Shown here in pieces: positions 23,590 through 32,305 of a stretch of 47,773 nt of DNA. Made by a program: the position numbers and the translations under genes. The stretch is taken from contig CAMMAZ010000014.1 in NCBI GenBank assembly GCA_946493765.1, forward strand, positions 1-47,773, written 5' to 3'. The notes under the pieces are model-generated. The model did no database searches and was not told the origin of the DNA. It saw nothing but the letters and a program-made list of their open reading frames with translations. This DNA is from an uncultured Clostridia bacterium. Lineage in GTDB: Bacteria; Bacillota; Clostridia; Oscillospirales; Acutalibacteraceae. Numbering within the stretch: position 1 is the first letter of the stretch; every line of letters starts with the position of its first letter.

Positions 23590-25068
23590 TCAAATCATTC
23601 CGAAGTGCTTCAATGCCCCCTTGATCGCCTTTCCCTTCTCCGGCGGGCATTGGGGCTGTTTAGCGTCCTCAGATTTCGGATTATTATAGTTCTCACGCTC
23701 GATGATACCGCACTTCTGTTTTACCTGTGCAATATACAAGCTGCTGACCTTCAAGCCGCTGTGCTCTAACACATAATCCTTGATCTCCTGGTAGGTAGCT
23801 TTCTTCTCCGCATCGGTCAAATCCAGCTCGTCCATATCCAAGTTTATCTCGATATGTTGCTTTGCATTAAGTTTGGACAATAAACATACCGTCTCCACAT
23901 GCAGGGTGTGGGGGAACATGTCCACCGGTTGAATGGATTGAACACGGTACCCGTTTTGCACAAGATACCGCAGATCCCGCTGCTGCGTTTGCGGGTTGCA
24001 GGAAATATAAACAACCTTACGCGGCTGCAATTTTAAAAGGGAAGACAAAAACGCCCTGTCGCTGCCGGCACGCGGCGGGTCCATGAAGACAACATCCACG
24101 CCTTGTCCCGCATTGGCAAGTTCAGTCATAAACGCGCCGGCGTCCGCACAGACAAAATCAATATTATCGATCCCGTTGCGGCGTGCGTTGCTTTTGGCGT
24201 CCCGAACCGCTTCCCGGTTGACCTCCACGCCGAGCACCCGTTTTGCCTGCCGCGCCGCGACCATGCCGATGGTGCCGATGCCGCAATAGGCATCCAGCAC
24301 CGTCTGGCTGCCGTCCAGCCCTGCGGCAGCGATCGCTTTATTATATAAAATTTCCGTCTGCACCGGATTGATCTGATAAAAAGATTTCGGGCTGATGCGA
24401 AACACGCAGCCGCAAAGCGTGTCTTCGATAAATCCGCTGCCAAACAGCACTTCCTGCCGTTCCCCCAGCAGCATGCTTGTTCTTTTGGGGTTGACATTCA
24501 AAACAATCGTTGTGATCTCGGGATGCAGCTGCAAAAGTTTCCGGACAAACCGCTTTTTCATCGGGAAAACGGGTGTGGCGCAGACCAGCACCACCATGAC
24601 CTCCCCGCTTGCAAAGCCGCGTTTGACCAGCACATGCCGCAAAAGGCCGGTTTGTGCATCCTCCCGGTAAGGCTGCATTTGAAACTGCGGCAACATTTTC
24701 CGAATGTCCACAATGATCGCATCGGCGATTTGGTCTTCGATCATGCAGGTGTCGACATTCACGATCCGGTGGGAACTTGCCTGGTAAACGCCGGAAACGA
24801 TTTTTCCGCCTCTGGTCATGCCGAAAGCCGCCTGAACCTTGTTGCGGTAGTGATAAGGGTTCTCCATGCCGATGATCGGTTTTACATGACAAAATCTCCC
24901 GAGCAAAGACACAACTTTCGCCTGCTTAAACCGCAGCTGGCGGGGATAATCCATGTTTTGCAGCTGGCAGCCGCCGCATTTTTTGGCAAGCGGACATCCT
25001 GGCTGCTGTTCACCGGCATTATTTTTCTGTTTTTTCGGTCTTGCCGGTGCATCCTGTTCTTTTGGCAT
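23590..25068 (-). CDS. rlmD: 23S rRNA (uracil-5-)-methyltransferase, RumA/RlmD type
   Basis: The enzyme makes 5-methyluridine in 23S rRNA using S-adenosylmethionine and a 4Fe-4S cluster. The cluster cysteines appear in CPLAKKCGGCQ (about residues 25-35). The SAM-dependent core has FYQINPVQTE, LDAYCGIGTIGM, FMDPPRAG and the nucleophile Cys in YISCNPQT. The TRAM domain usually found at the N-terminus is missing. Instead there is an 85-residue C-terminal extension (DMDELDLTDAEKKATYQEI and onward, ending IKGALKHFGMI) that many Clostridia share. The symbol is by family; Firmicutes homologues may modify one or two positions (RlmCD). Confidence 0.88.
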   Translation of the reverse strand: MPKEQDAPARPKKQKNNAGEQQPGCPLAKKCGGCQLQNMDYPRQLRFKQAKVVSLLGRFCHVKPIIGMENPYHYRNKVQAAFGMTRGGKIVSGVYQASSHRIVNVDTCMIEDQIADAIIVDIRKMLPQFQMQPYREDAQTGLLRHVLVKRGFASGEVMVVLVCATPVFPMKKRFVRKLLQLHPEITTIVLNVNPKRTSMLLGERQEVLFGSGFIEDTLCGCVFRISPKSFYQINPVQTEILYNKAIAAAGLDGSQTVLDAYCGIGTIGMVAARQAKRVLGVEVNREAVRDAKSNARRNGIDNIDFVCADAGAFMTELANAGQGVDVVFMDPPRAGSDRAFLSSLLKLQPRKVVYISCNPQTQQRDLRYLVQNGYRVQSIQPVDMFPHTLHVETVCLLSKLNAKQHIEINLDMDELDLTDAEKKATYQEIKDYVLEHSGLKVSSLYIAQVKQKCGIIERENYNNPKSEDAKQPQCPPEKGKAIKGALKHFGMI

Positions 25069-25137
25069 GTGTGCATCCTCTTTTACATTTAGAATCGTTG
25101 TTGATGATTATACCACAGGATTCTTTGCGGGTCAAAT

Positions 25138-25176
25138 AAATCAAGGCCACGCAGGTATAGCGTGACCTTGATTTTT
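25138..25176 (-). terminator. Terminator of the dockerin serpin gene
   Basis: AATCAAGG-CACGC (25139-25152) pairs with GCGTG-CCTTGATT (25160-25173) with one mismatch, and T-rich DNA lies on both sides. It lies 25 bases downstream of the serpin stop and just upstream of the methyltransferase start. Confidence 0.75.
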
Positions 25177-25200
25177 GTTTTTCATTTTTCTTTATCGGTT

Positions 25201-26538
25201 TTATTCGCCGCAGTCGTTGACCGTTCCCATGAAAAGCGGAATTTTTTCATTCACATCCATGATCACAAACACAAACGGCCGATTCAAAACGACGGCGCCT
25301 GCTTCCGCCGCATCAGAACTGACAACGCCGCTGGTAGCGGCACCTGCCGTGGTACCCGACGCATCCACCGTGATCGACGCTGCATGCTGCATCTCACTGA
25401 TAAACGCGTTTTCTTCGGTCAGCTTTGAAAAATCTGCCCCATCCGAAAAAGCACGCTTCACACCCATGCTTTCAAGCGGCTCTTGCAGGTTTTGCGCCAT
25501 GTCGACACTAAATTTCGGCATCACGCCGGAACAGGTCGCGTCCGAATCCTTTAAGGTGGAGAAATCCTTTAGTTTTCCCGGCGTCAAGGTTTTGACATAG
25601 TCGGACAGCGCCATGCCTTCCTCCGGCAGCAACGCGACCAGCGCATAGTCCTCGCCTTCATAGTATTTCAAAAATCCGATCGCATGGTCATCTTGGATAT
25701 ATTTTCTTTCCACCTGGAACATCATATCCACCGTTTTGGTCTCGCCTTTTGCGTTGGTAAAGGTATCCTCATTAATATTCTGCTCAAAGTAAGGCGTATC
25801 CCACTTGGCGTTAAAGGAAAGGGCGTTGAAGGCGCGCAGCATCGCGTCCGGCGCAAAATCATCGACAAATTCCCCAACATGGCCGCCGGTGTTCTGCGAA
25901 ATCCATGCGTTGATCTCGTCCGCCGGTGCGTCGGCTGCGAACACCTGCGCGTCAAACGCTTTGGAAACGGTGTTCAGATAAGAGGATTTAACTGCGCTCC
26001 GGCTTTGCAGCCCGTTGGCCAGCAGCAGATGATCCCCCGTCTGCTTTTGCAGATAATCCTGCAAATAAACATTCATTCCAATGATCGATTCCCCGCCGTT
26101 TAATACAGCTTCCATCTCCTGCAATGTCTGCCCGTCGGCGCCGTTCGCAAGCATGGTCAGCGCATACAGCGAGGACAACGGTGAAATCACCGTGTTTTCA
26201 TCCGTTTGACAGGTGTTTTGGAACAGTTCCAGTGCATATGCCGTTATATTTTCCTGCGCACCGGCGGGATAAAGCTCGGCAAACATCATGCGGATCGCCA
26301 TGATATCCGCACTGGTGATCTTGCCGTCCAGATTCATGTCCCCAAGATCCGTGTCCATTGCAACGTCATATTCCGCGTTATACAGCCGCACCAGCATGAT
26401 GTCCATCGCATTGACATTTCCGTCGCCGTTGACATCCCCCTGCACGCTTTGTGCCGCGGCGCCAAAGCTCAGCACGGTAAAGGACAGCGCCGCCGCCAGC
26501 AAGCAGCAGATGATGCGCATACATTTTATTTTTTTCAT
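25201..26538 (-). CDS. Secreted cellulosomal serpin with N-terminal dockerin
   Basis: The serine (or cysteine) protease inhibitor has 445 residues. The ATG at 26538 lies 7 bases after GGGGGA. A signal peptide is followed by a dockerin (about 33-92: GDVNGDGNVNAMDIMLVR, GDMNLDGKITSADIMAIR) and a complete serpin domain. The domain has NTVISPLSSLYALTMLANGA, FNALSFNAKW, MPKFSVD and the closing RPFVFVI. The hinge GTTAGAAT with small residues is typical of inhibitory serpins. Counting from hinge Gly as P15 places Asp at P1 (VSSD-A). It would be carried on the scaffoldin and protect it from proteolysis. The adjacent gene is a dockerin caspase-like protease. Confidence 0.93.
   Translation of the reverse strand: MKKIKCMRIICCLLAAALSFTVLSFGAAAQSVQGDVNGDGNVNAMDIMLVRLYNAEYDVAMDTDLGDMNLDGKITSADIMAIRMMFAELYPAGAQENITAYALELFQNTCQTDENTVISPLSSLYALTMLANGADGQTLQEMEAVLNGGESIIGMNVYLQDYLQKQTGDHLLLANGLQSRSAVKSSYLNTVSKAFDAQVFAADAPADEINAWISQNTGGHVGEFVDDFAPDAMLRAFNALSFNAKWDTPYFEQNINEDTFTNAKGETKTVDMMFQVERKYIQDDHAIGFLKYYEGEDYALVALLPEEGMALSDYVKTLTPGKLKDFSTLKDSDATCSGVMPKFSVDMAQNLQEPLESMGVKRAFSDGADFSKLTEENAFISEMQHAASITVDASGTTAGAATSGVVSSDAAEAGAVVLNRPFVFVIMDVNEKIPLFMGTVNDCGE
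25273..25356 (-). other. Serpin reactive-centre loop with predicted P1 Asp
   Basis: Codons 25356-25354 (Gly, P15) to 25281-25273 (Arg-Pro-Phe) encode the loop. Using the canonical 14-residue distance from P15 to P1 (as in alpha-1-antitrypsin), P1 is the Asp codon at 25314-25312 and P1' is Ala. Loop lengths vary in bacterial serpins, so the neighbouring Ser residues remain possible P1 sites. Confidence 0.55.
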
Positions 26539-26578
26539 CAAAAGTCCCCCTTTGGAAAATATGTATTTTCTTCCTATT

Positions 26579-26610
26579 TATAGTGTAGCACTATACTGCT
26601 TTTCTGTCAA
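26579..26610 (-). promoter_or_regulatory. Serpin promoter with palindromic operator
   Basis: On the minus strand TTGACA (26610-26605), 17 bases, TACACT (26587-26582). A perfect palindrome TATAGTG-TAG-CACTATA (26579-26595) covers the -10 box and part of the spacer. This is the expected place for a repressor site; the regulator is unknown. Confidence 0.65.
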
Positions 26611-26646
26611 TATTCAACTATATTCATTTTCTGTTTTATTAATTGC

Positions 26647-27702
26647 TTACATCAATGCAACGTAGCGACGAATCAACAAAGTGTCCTGCGCATCTACTTT
26701 CCCGTCGCCGCTCATATCGGCCAATTGAAATTGCCGCCCTGTCAAAGTTATTATTTCTGATACATGTTGTCTTACCAGCATAACGTCGGCAGCTGTTATT
26801 GCTCTGTCCTGATTGATGTCGCCTAAAGGATAATCATTATAAAAAATAGAATAGTAATCCGAAAAGGAATAATAACAGATAGTCTGCTCATGACCCGAAC
26901 TGCACATACTTAAAACCTTTTGTTTTGAATAATCATAATATTCTTTTACTGTTATAATCTGATCTTTGTTCTTATCAGCATATAAATTTGTGGCTGCATT
27001 GTAATCCATACTATAACCTGCGCCTAATGCCCATGCATAGGCAGCAAAAGCATAACTATTCGTATAGCTATAAGACTCTTCGTCCTTCATCGATGAGCAA
27101 AAAATAACGTAATCCGTGTCCCCATTAAATTCACCGCTATTGGGTACGATTTGACTTTCGTTATCGCCATAAATAAATTGATTAATCATTAACTGCGCAT
27201 AACTCACGTTATCATCTGCGCTATTTAAACTTTTGGAAATCGCATTTCCTGCATAACATGAGTTTAACAGTATAATTTTTTGCCCAGAAATTTTATCCAA
27301 CTGCGTTTTTAATGCAGATAAAGTCATGTAAGTTTTACCCGATCCATTGATGGCCAATTGGCCGGTACTCGTACCATGACATTGAATAAAAATATAACTG
27401 ATATCAGTACTTGATGCGCTTCCTAATACAGAATTAATTTTAGAAAACACAGAAGAGTTTGTTGCCGCATTGTTTACATATTTTGTCGTTGTGATACCTT
27501 GTGAAACAAACATATTATACATTCCATCTACTGTTGCTGGACTAATCGCACCATAATCATATGGCGCGCTTATGACCAACGCGCGTTTTCGCACTGTCGC
27601 CGCAGAAGCAAAAATACCCGATGGAACAATTAAACTTACTAATACCATACTAAGCACACACGACAATACGCGAATCAAACAATGTTTTAAATTTTTCATC
27701 AT
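26647..27702 (-). CDS. Secreted caspase-like (clan CD) cysteine protease with C-terminal dockerin
   Basis: The protein has 351 residues. The ATG at 27702 follows AAGGAG by 9 bases, and the longer frame from 27771 would start inside the promoter. After a signal peptide (ending near SAAT) comes a caspase/hemoglobinase-type fold. His109 lies in FIQCHGTSTG and Cys149 in IILLNSCYAGN, the His-Gly and (S/A)-Cys pair of clan CD. The C-terminal dockerin has AITAADVMLVRQHV and KVDAQDTLLIRRYV. Cleavage specificity is unknown; clan CD members cut after Asp, Asn, Arg or Lys. The coding DNA is clearly more AT-rich than its neighbours, suggesting recent acquisition. It is transcribed just ahead of the dockerin serpin from its own promoter. 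Confidence 0.85.
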   Translation of the reverse strand: MMKNLKHCLIRVLSCVLSMVLVSLIVPSGIFASAATVRKRALVISAPYDYGAISPATVDGMYNMFVSQGITTTKYVNNAATNSSVFSKINSVLGSASSTDISYIFIQCHGTSTGQLAINGSGKTYMTLSALKTQLDKISGQKIILLNSCYAGNAISKSLNSADDNVSYAQLMINQFIYGDNESQIVPNSGEFNGDTDYVIFCSSMKDEESYSYTNSYAFAAYAWALGAGYSMDYNAATNLYADKNKDQIITVKEYYDYSKQKVLSMCSSGHEQTICYYSFSDYYSIFYNDYPLGDINQDRAITAADVMLVRQHVSEIITLTGRQFQLADMSGDGKVDAQDTLLIRRYVALM

Positions 27703-27739
27703 TTTTCTTCTCCTTTTCCGATTTATTCCTTGTAAATTT

Positions 27740-27768
27740 ATTATATGGCTTTTAGTTAATTTTGTCAA
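27740..27768 (-). promoter_or_regulatory. Promoter of the dockerin caspase-like protease
   Basis: On the minus strand TTGACA (27768-27763), 17 bases, TATAAT (27745-27740): both boxes match the consensus exactly. Confidence 0.85.
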
Positions 27769-27848
27769 CACCTAATCCTAAATTTAACAAAAATTAAACA
27801 GAATTCTCCATATTGTAGAATTTCCCATATTAATAAATACAAAAATTT

Positions 27849-29996
27849 TTATTTTCCCAGCAACTCGCCGATGGCTTGTTGCAAAATGGAATAGGAGCTT
27901 TTAAGCCTTGTGTGGAACTGCACCGTTTCGATGCCGTTATAACCGGTATCGGCAAGCCGGATGGTCTGTGTGCCGCTAGCCGGTGCAAGACCCGCCTTGA
28001 TGCTGTCGAAATTGGTGAATGTAATGTCCGTGCCGGGTTCTTGCGTGTAAAAATCCGCGATGGCAACGCCGTCGGCGGCGTTCATCACATTCAAAAGGTA
28101 CCAGGGGATGCGCAGCTCAACGCCCGCGTTTGACCCATTAAAATCCGCGAGCGAATCATAATCTTCGCTTGCCGGGTCGTTGTTGCCAAACCGCAGCAGG
28201 CCCGATTCATAGCTGACCGGGTCGATGACTTCGCCGGTTTGCGGCAAAACGATCTCATTGCTCAAAAACTGCTGGATGGTGTTATAAACCCCCGCGTTTT
28301 GCACGCGGTAGCTTTCATTTACCGGATAAACTCCGTTGCACACCGCATATCGATAATGAAACGCGTCGTAATACGCGTCGGTAAGGACCCGCGTGTTGTC
28401 CTGACCGTTGATCACAATGAGAAAATCGGCGTTGGTGTCAAACGACACATTATAGTCATTCGATTTGGCGCTGCCCAGCCCCACGGTCGAAACCGGGAGC
28501 AGCAGCGTGTCGTTTGCAAAATCATAGTTATTTGCCGGCTGCACATAAAAATACAAATAGCCTTCGTCATATTTGCTATACAACGTGTAGCCGTCGGTTT
28601 CGCAGACCTTGTCGTCCGCCGTCCATTCGGAAAAATCGCCGTCGGTGTAGCATGCGGCAGATTCCCCCGGTTCCATGGCAAGGATGCCGTAGGACTGTTC
28701 GGCGCTCTGGCGGTTGGGGGTGCGGCGGGATGGATCGTCCGGTGTGTACCGCACGGTGTTCCATGTCTGTTTGAACCATTCGTCCTGCCAGGAAAACAGC
28801 ATCGAGCCGGCATAGCCTTCCGCATAAATGCTTCTTAACATTTCAGCCAAATATTCGCCCTGCTGCGTTTCGGTGATCCCGCCCTGGTTATAACCCGTCA
28901 CGCTGGTGTGCGCGCTGCCGCGAGAGGTCGGCAGCCCGACCTCCGCGATGATGACCGGGACGGTGTATTCCCCCAACAGATCATCCAGATAACCGCGATA
29001 GGGATTTTTCTCTCCCGTGTCCGGATCGACAAAATCCAGATATTCCGGCTGGTGATTCATAAATTCCGGATAATAAGGATAAGCGTCCACTGCGGCGAAC
29101 AACCCGGCATTGAACGCATCCGTCGCTAAAATATTTTCGGTGTTCACACCCACCGCATCCTCTTCCGGGAACGGTTCGTTGGTGTGGGTAATGGTATCGG
29201 TGGTCGCCCAATTCAAAAAAGCGACCGGCGTTTGAAAATCGTAGGTTTCGGTCTGGTATGCGATCAAATAATCGCCGACACCGCACAAAAACGCTTCAAA
29301 AGGCGCCGCGCTTTCGTCGGCCGTGAGATATTCGCCTGTGTAATCGCTTTTGTCGGTGTGGGTGTTGGTCTGGATGACAAACTGGCTGTCCCATTCCAGT
29401 CCCAGGATGAAACCGGCAAGGTAGCCGGAAACATCGCTGTTGTAAACGGCGTTTTCGATCTCGCCATAGGTGGTGTAATCGCTGTTGCCGTGCACGATAT
29501 CCACCGTTTCCTTTGCCGCGCGCCTAAAAGCGGTGTCGATGGTATCATCGGCATAAGCGTCGCCGATGGAATACATATAGTCCTCGTTAAACCAGATACC
29601 CTGCAAAAGATAAAGCGGCGTGTCGGGGTTTTCGGTGTTAAAATCATAAAACGCGTTATAAAACTGCGGCGGCATCACGGTGAACACCTTCACGGTGTTG
29701 GCGTTCATTTCGGCGATGTATGCAAACCACTCCCGGTAGGTATCATAGGATACGTTCGGGTTATCCAGCGAGGTGGTCGCTTCGGTCAGTCCCATGTTCA
29801 CGCCGCATAAATAAACCTTTTGTTCTCCCTTTTCCGTTTGCAGATAAAACCCATCGGTTTTGGCCTGAAAGCCCTGCGGCGTTCCGGTTTGCTCCGGCAG
29901 GTTGGAAACGGTCTCATATTCCGGCGAACGGCAGGCTGAAAAGGAAAACAACATGGCAGCGGTCAGTATGAAACAAATCCACCTGTAAATACGCAT
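27849..29996 (-). CDS. GH-A-like secreted lipoprotein of the c-di-GMP operon (paralogue C)
   Basis: This lipoprotein has 715 residues (lipobox FSAC near residue 22). It contains a TIM-barrel-like domain resembling clan GH-A hydrolases. VYLCGVNMGL begins it, and NTVKVFTVMPPQFYNAFYDF is strand 3-like. Glu in LGLEWDSQF is a candidate acid/base. Glu in VIIAEVGLPTSRG is a candidate nucleophile, and FSWQDEWFKQTW closes the barrel. The last 260 residues look like a CBM9/DOMON-type beta sandwich (TDGDFSEW, IPWYLLNVM). It likely trims, binds or helps export the polymer made by the neighbouring GT2. It is the last gene of the operon, 12 bases after its paralogue. The catalytic residues are inferred, not proven. 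Confidence 0.75.
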   Translation of the reverse strand: MRIYRWICFILTAAMLFSFSACRSPEYETVSNLPEQTGTPQGFQAKTDGFYLQTEKGEQKVYLCGVNMGLTEATTSLDNPNVSYDTYREWFAYIAEMNANTVKVFTVMPPQFYNAFYDFNTENPDTPLYLLQGIWFNEDYMYSIGDAYADDTIDTAFRRAAKETVDIVHGNSDYTTYGEIENAVYNSDVSGYLAGFILGLEWDSQFVIQTNTHTDKSDYTGEYLTADESAAPFEAFLCGVGDYLIAYQTETYDFQTPVAFLNWATTDTITHTNEPFPEEDAVGVNTENILATDAFNAGLFAAVDAYPYYPEFMNHQPEYLDFVDPDTGEKNPYRGYLDDLLGEYTVPVIIAEVGLPTSRGSAHTSVTGYNQGGITETQQGEYLAEMLRSIYAEGYAGSMLFSWQDEWFKQTWNTVRYTPDDPSRRTPNRQSAEQSYGILAMEPGESAACYTDGDFSEWTADDKVCETDGYTLYSKYDEGYLYFYVQPANNYDFANDTLLLPVSTVGLGSAKSNDYNVSFDTNADFLIVINGQDNTRVLTDAYYDAFHYRYAVCNGVYPVNESYRVQNAGVYNTIQQFLSNEIVLPQTGEVIDPVSYESGLLRFGNNDPASEDYDSLADFNGSNAGVELRIPWYLLNVMNAADGVAIADFYTQEPGTDITFTNFDSIKAGLAPASGTQTIRLADTGYNGIETVQFHTRLKSSYSILQQAIGELLGK

Positions 29997-30008
29997 TGTT
30001 TTTTCTCC

Positions 30009-32213
30009 TTATCCACCGAGCGTTTCGAGCGCCGCCTGCAATTCATAATAAGCGGGTTTTAACCGTTCATGGAAAGTCGGCGTGTCCCAACCTTCATAGG
30101 TGTAACTGCCATCCAGCGCGATCGAACCGCCGGTTTCCCCGGCCTTTATAACGCCGGCGCCGACGGTGAACCCGTCAAAATCGGTTGCTGTGATACTCTG
30201 GTTTTCATAAAAATCATCCATGATCTGTTTGGAGGATGGATCCATCACATTCAACAGCTGCCACGGAATGCGGATCTCGATCTTGCCGTCTTTGTAGCAA
30301 AAATCTGCAAGCGACTGATAATCCTCGCTTTCCGGATTGCCGTTGCCGAATGTTAATTTTCCTGTTTCAAAGCTTTGGAAAGGCACAACCTCATTCGTTG
30401 TGGGAACGGTGAGCTCATAGCCATAGCACATCTGCATGGTGTTGAACGCACCGGTGTCCTTTTGCCCTGCGTTTTCATCTTCGTCGAGCATTTTATACTG
30501 GTCGCCATAAAGATAATAAAACACATCGTAATAGCTGTCGACCAGGATGCGGGAATTATCTTCCCCGTTGATGGAAATCACAAAATCCACACCGGTATCA
30601 AAAGTGGTGCCGGTTTCGTTCATTTTGGTATTGCCCTGCGCATCCTTGCTGTCGATGGGAATGAGCAGCGTGTCGTTTTCAAAATCAAAATCGTCATTCA
30701 GCTCCAGCATGAAATAAACGCTTTCCTCGTCGCTTTTCATATAAAGCGTGCCGGCATCCGTCTGTGCGACCGGCTGTGTGTTCGCCCATTCCACAGTATC
30801 CCCGTCGACATAGCAGACGGAAGCATCCTGCCCCGGATCAAAGGTCAAAATACCGAATCCCTGTTCGCAGGTCTGGACATTCGACCAAAACGGACGGCGG
30901 TCGACAATGTCAAATTTCTCGTTGTTCCAGGTTCGTTTAAACCATTCGTCCTGCCAGGAAAACAGCAGGCCGCCGGCATAATCCTCGTCATAGATTGCCT
31001 GGAACATATCGATGAGCATCGCGCCCTGCTCCGTTTCATCGACGTTGCCCTGGTTATAGCCCATCACGCTTTGATGGCCCATGCCGCGGGAGGTGGGAAT
31101 GCCGAACTCCGCAATGATGATCGGCACGGTATGCGCCGCGCGCAGATCGGCAAGATAGGCGCTGTAGGTGTCGATATTGCCGTTTTCATCGGTGTTTTCG
31201 ATATATTCTTCCTGGTAATTCAAACAGTCGGGATAATAGGGATACACGTGGTAGGACGCGAAAAGATTCGCTTTATACGCGCTGCGGCTTTTGATGCTTT
31301 CGGTGTTGAGGGTCAAAAGATCCTCGTCCTCATGCGGTTCCGCTTCATGGGTCAGCGGATCGGTGGTGATCCAGTTGGTAAACGCCACCGGCGCCTGAAA
31401 ACCATATTCCTCGGTTTCCCGCTGGATCACCGCATCGCCCACACTGCACAAAAACGCTTCAAACGGCGTTGCGCTCTGGGTATACAGATAGGTCCCGTCA
31501 TAGGAATCCCGGTCGGGGTTGGTGTCGTTGGTGTTCATGATAAAATAAGGGTCGAATTCCATTCCCAATATCCAGCCCATAAAATATTTGGATATATCGG
31601 TGGTGTAAGCGCCGGAGGCAAAGCCCGCACGTTCGGGCAGCGTGATGTTGCCGTGAATGGCGTCGACCATGTTCAGCGCATCCTGTGTGAATTCGGTCGC
31701 AATCTTTTCATTTTGCGCATAAACATCCGCAAGCGCGGTGATATCGTCCTCATCCATCCACACGCCCTGGAATAAATACAGCGGATTGTCCGCCTGTTCG
31801 TTGAAATCATAAAGCGCGTTGTAAAACTGCGGCATCATGGTGGTGTAAACACGCACGCAGTTGCAGTTCATCTCACTGATATAGGAAAACCAGCGGTAAT
31901 AGGTATCATAATCGATGGAAAGATCGCCGGGAAAAAGGCCGGGCTGTCCCGCGCCGATATTCACGCCTTTTAAAAAGATCTTTTCCCAAGCGCCGTTGTT
32001 ATAGATATAAAATGCGTCGCCTTCGGTCTTAAAGCGATAATTGATATCATCCTCGGTCGCAAAACTGTAGGTATCGACCGCGTCCACCGTTTCCGGATGG
32101 TAGGTCGAACCAAAGTTGATGCGGTGGATACCGACAATTTCCAGCCAGCCGAGCTGCGCCATGACCGCCAGCACGACAATCGTTGCCACAACGGAAATCG
32201 CCACCTTTTTCAT
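30009..32213 (-). CDS. GH-A-like membrane-anchored protein of the c-di-GMP operon (paralogue B)
   Basis: The protein has 734 residues. The ATG at 32213 follows an AAGGTG site. The N-terminus (MKKVAISVVATIVVLAVMAQ) is an uncleaved anchor or signal peptide. The barrel matches the downstream paralogue almost motif for motif: IFLKGVNIGAGQPG, NCVRVYTTMMPQFYNALYDF, LGMEFDPYF, IIIAEFGIPTSRGMG, FSWQDEWFKRTW. Both candidate catalytic Glu are kept. The C-terminal beta sandwich is also shared (VDGDTVEW, IPWQLLNVM). The two genes are separated by 12 bases and arose by duplication. It probably acts on the extracellular face with the GT2 product. Confidence 0.75.
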   Translation of the reverse strand: MKKVAISVVATIVVLAVMAQLGWLEIVGIHRINFGSTYHPETVDAVDTYSFATEDDINYRFKTEGDAFYIYNNGAWEKIFLKGVNIGAGQPGLFPGDLSIDYDTYYRWFSYISEMNCNCVRVYTTMMPQFYNALYDFNEQADNPLYLFQGVWMDEDDITALADVYAQNEKIATEFTQDALNMVDAIHGNITLPERAGFASGAYTTDISKYFMGWILGMEFDPYFIMNTNDTNPDRDSYDGTYLYTQSATPFEAFLCSVGDAVIQRETEEYGFQAPVAFTNWITTDPLTHEAEPHEDEDLLTLNTESIKSRSAYKANLFASYHVYPYYPDCLNYQEEYIENTDENGNIDTYSAYLADLRAAHTVPIIIAEFGIPTSRGMGHQSVMGYNQGNVDETEQGAMLIDMFQAIYDEDYAGGLLFSWQDEWFKRTWNNEKFDIVDRRPFWSNVQTCEQGFGILTFDPGQDASVCYVDGDTVEWANTQPVAQTDAGTLYMKSDEESVYFMLELNDDFDFENDTLLIPIDSKDAQGNTKMNETGTTFDTGVDFVISINGEDNSRILVDSYYDVFYYLYGDQYKMLDEDENAGQKDTGAFNTMQMCYGYELTVPTTNEVVPFQSFETGKLTFGNGNPESEDYQSLADFCYKDGKIEIRIPWQLLNVMDPSSKQIMDDFYENQSITATDFDGFTVGAGVIKAGETGGSIALDGSYTYEGWDTPTFHERLKPAYYELQAALETLGG

Positions 32214-32305
32214 CTTGACACCTTCCCTTTCCTGCAAAATCATCCGTTTTATACAAGCTATGTATAAACCCGTGTGAAACACCGGCTGTAAACCGGTTTT
32301 GATTT

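Noticed and set aside
30375-31775. 466-codon plus-strand frame
   Set aside because: It is antisense to a well-supported GH-A-like gene, has no ribosome site, and its translation is rich in Ile, Val, His and Arg with no motifs. It results from the codon bias of the gene on the other strand.
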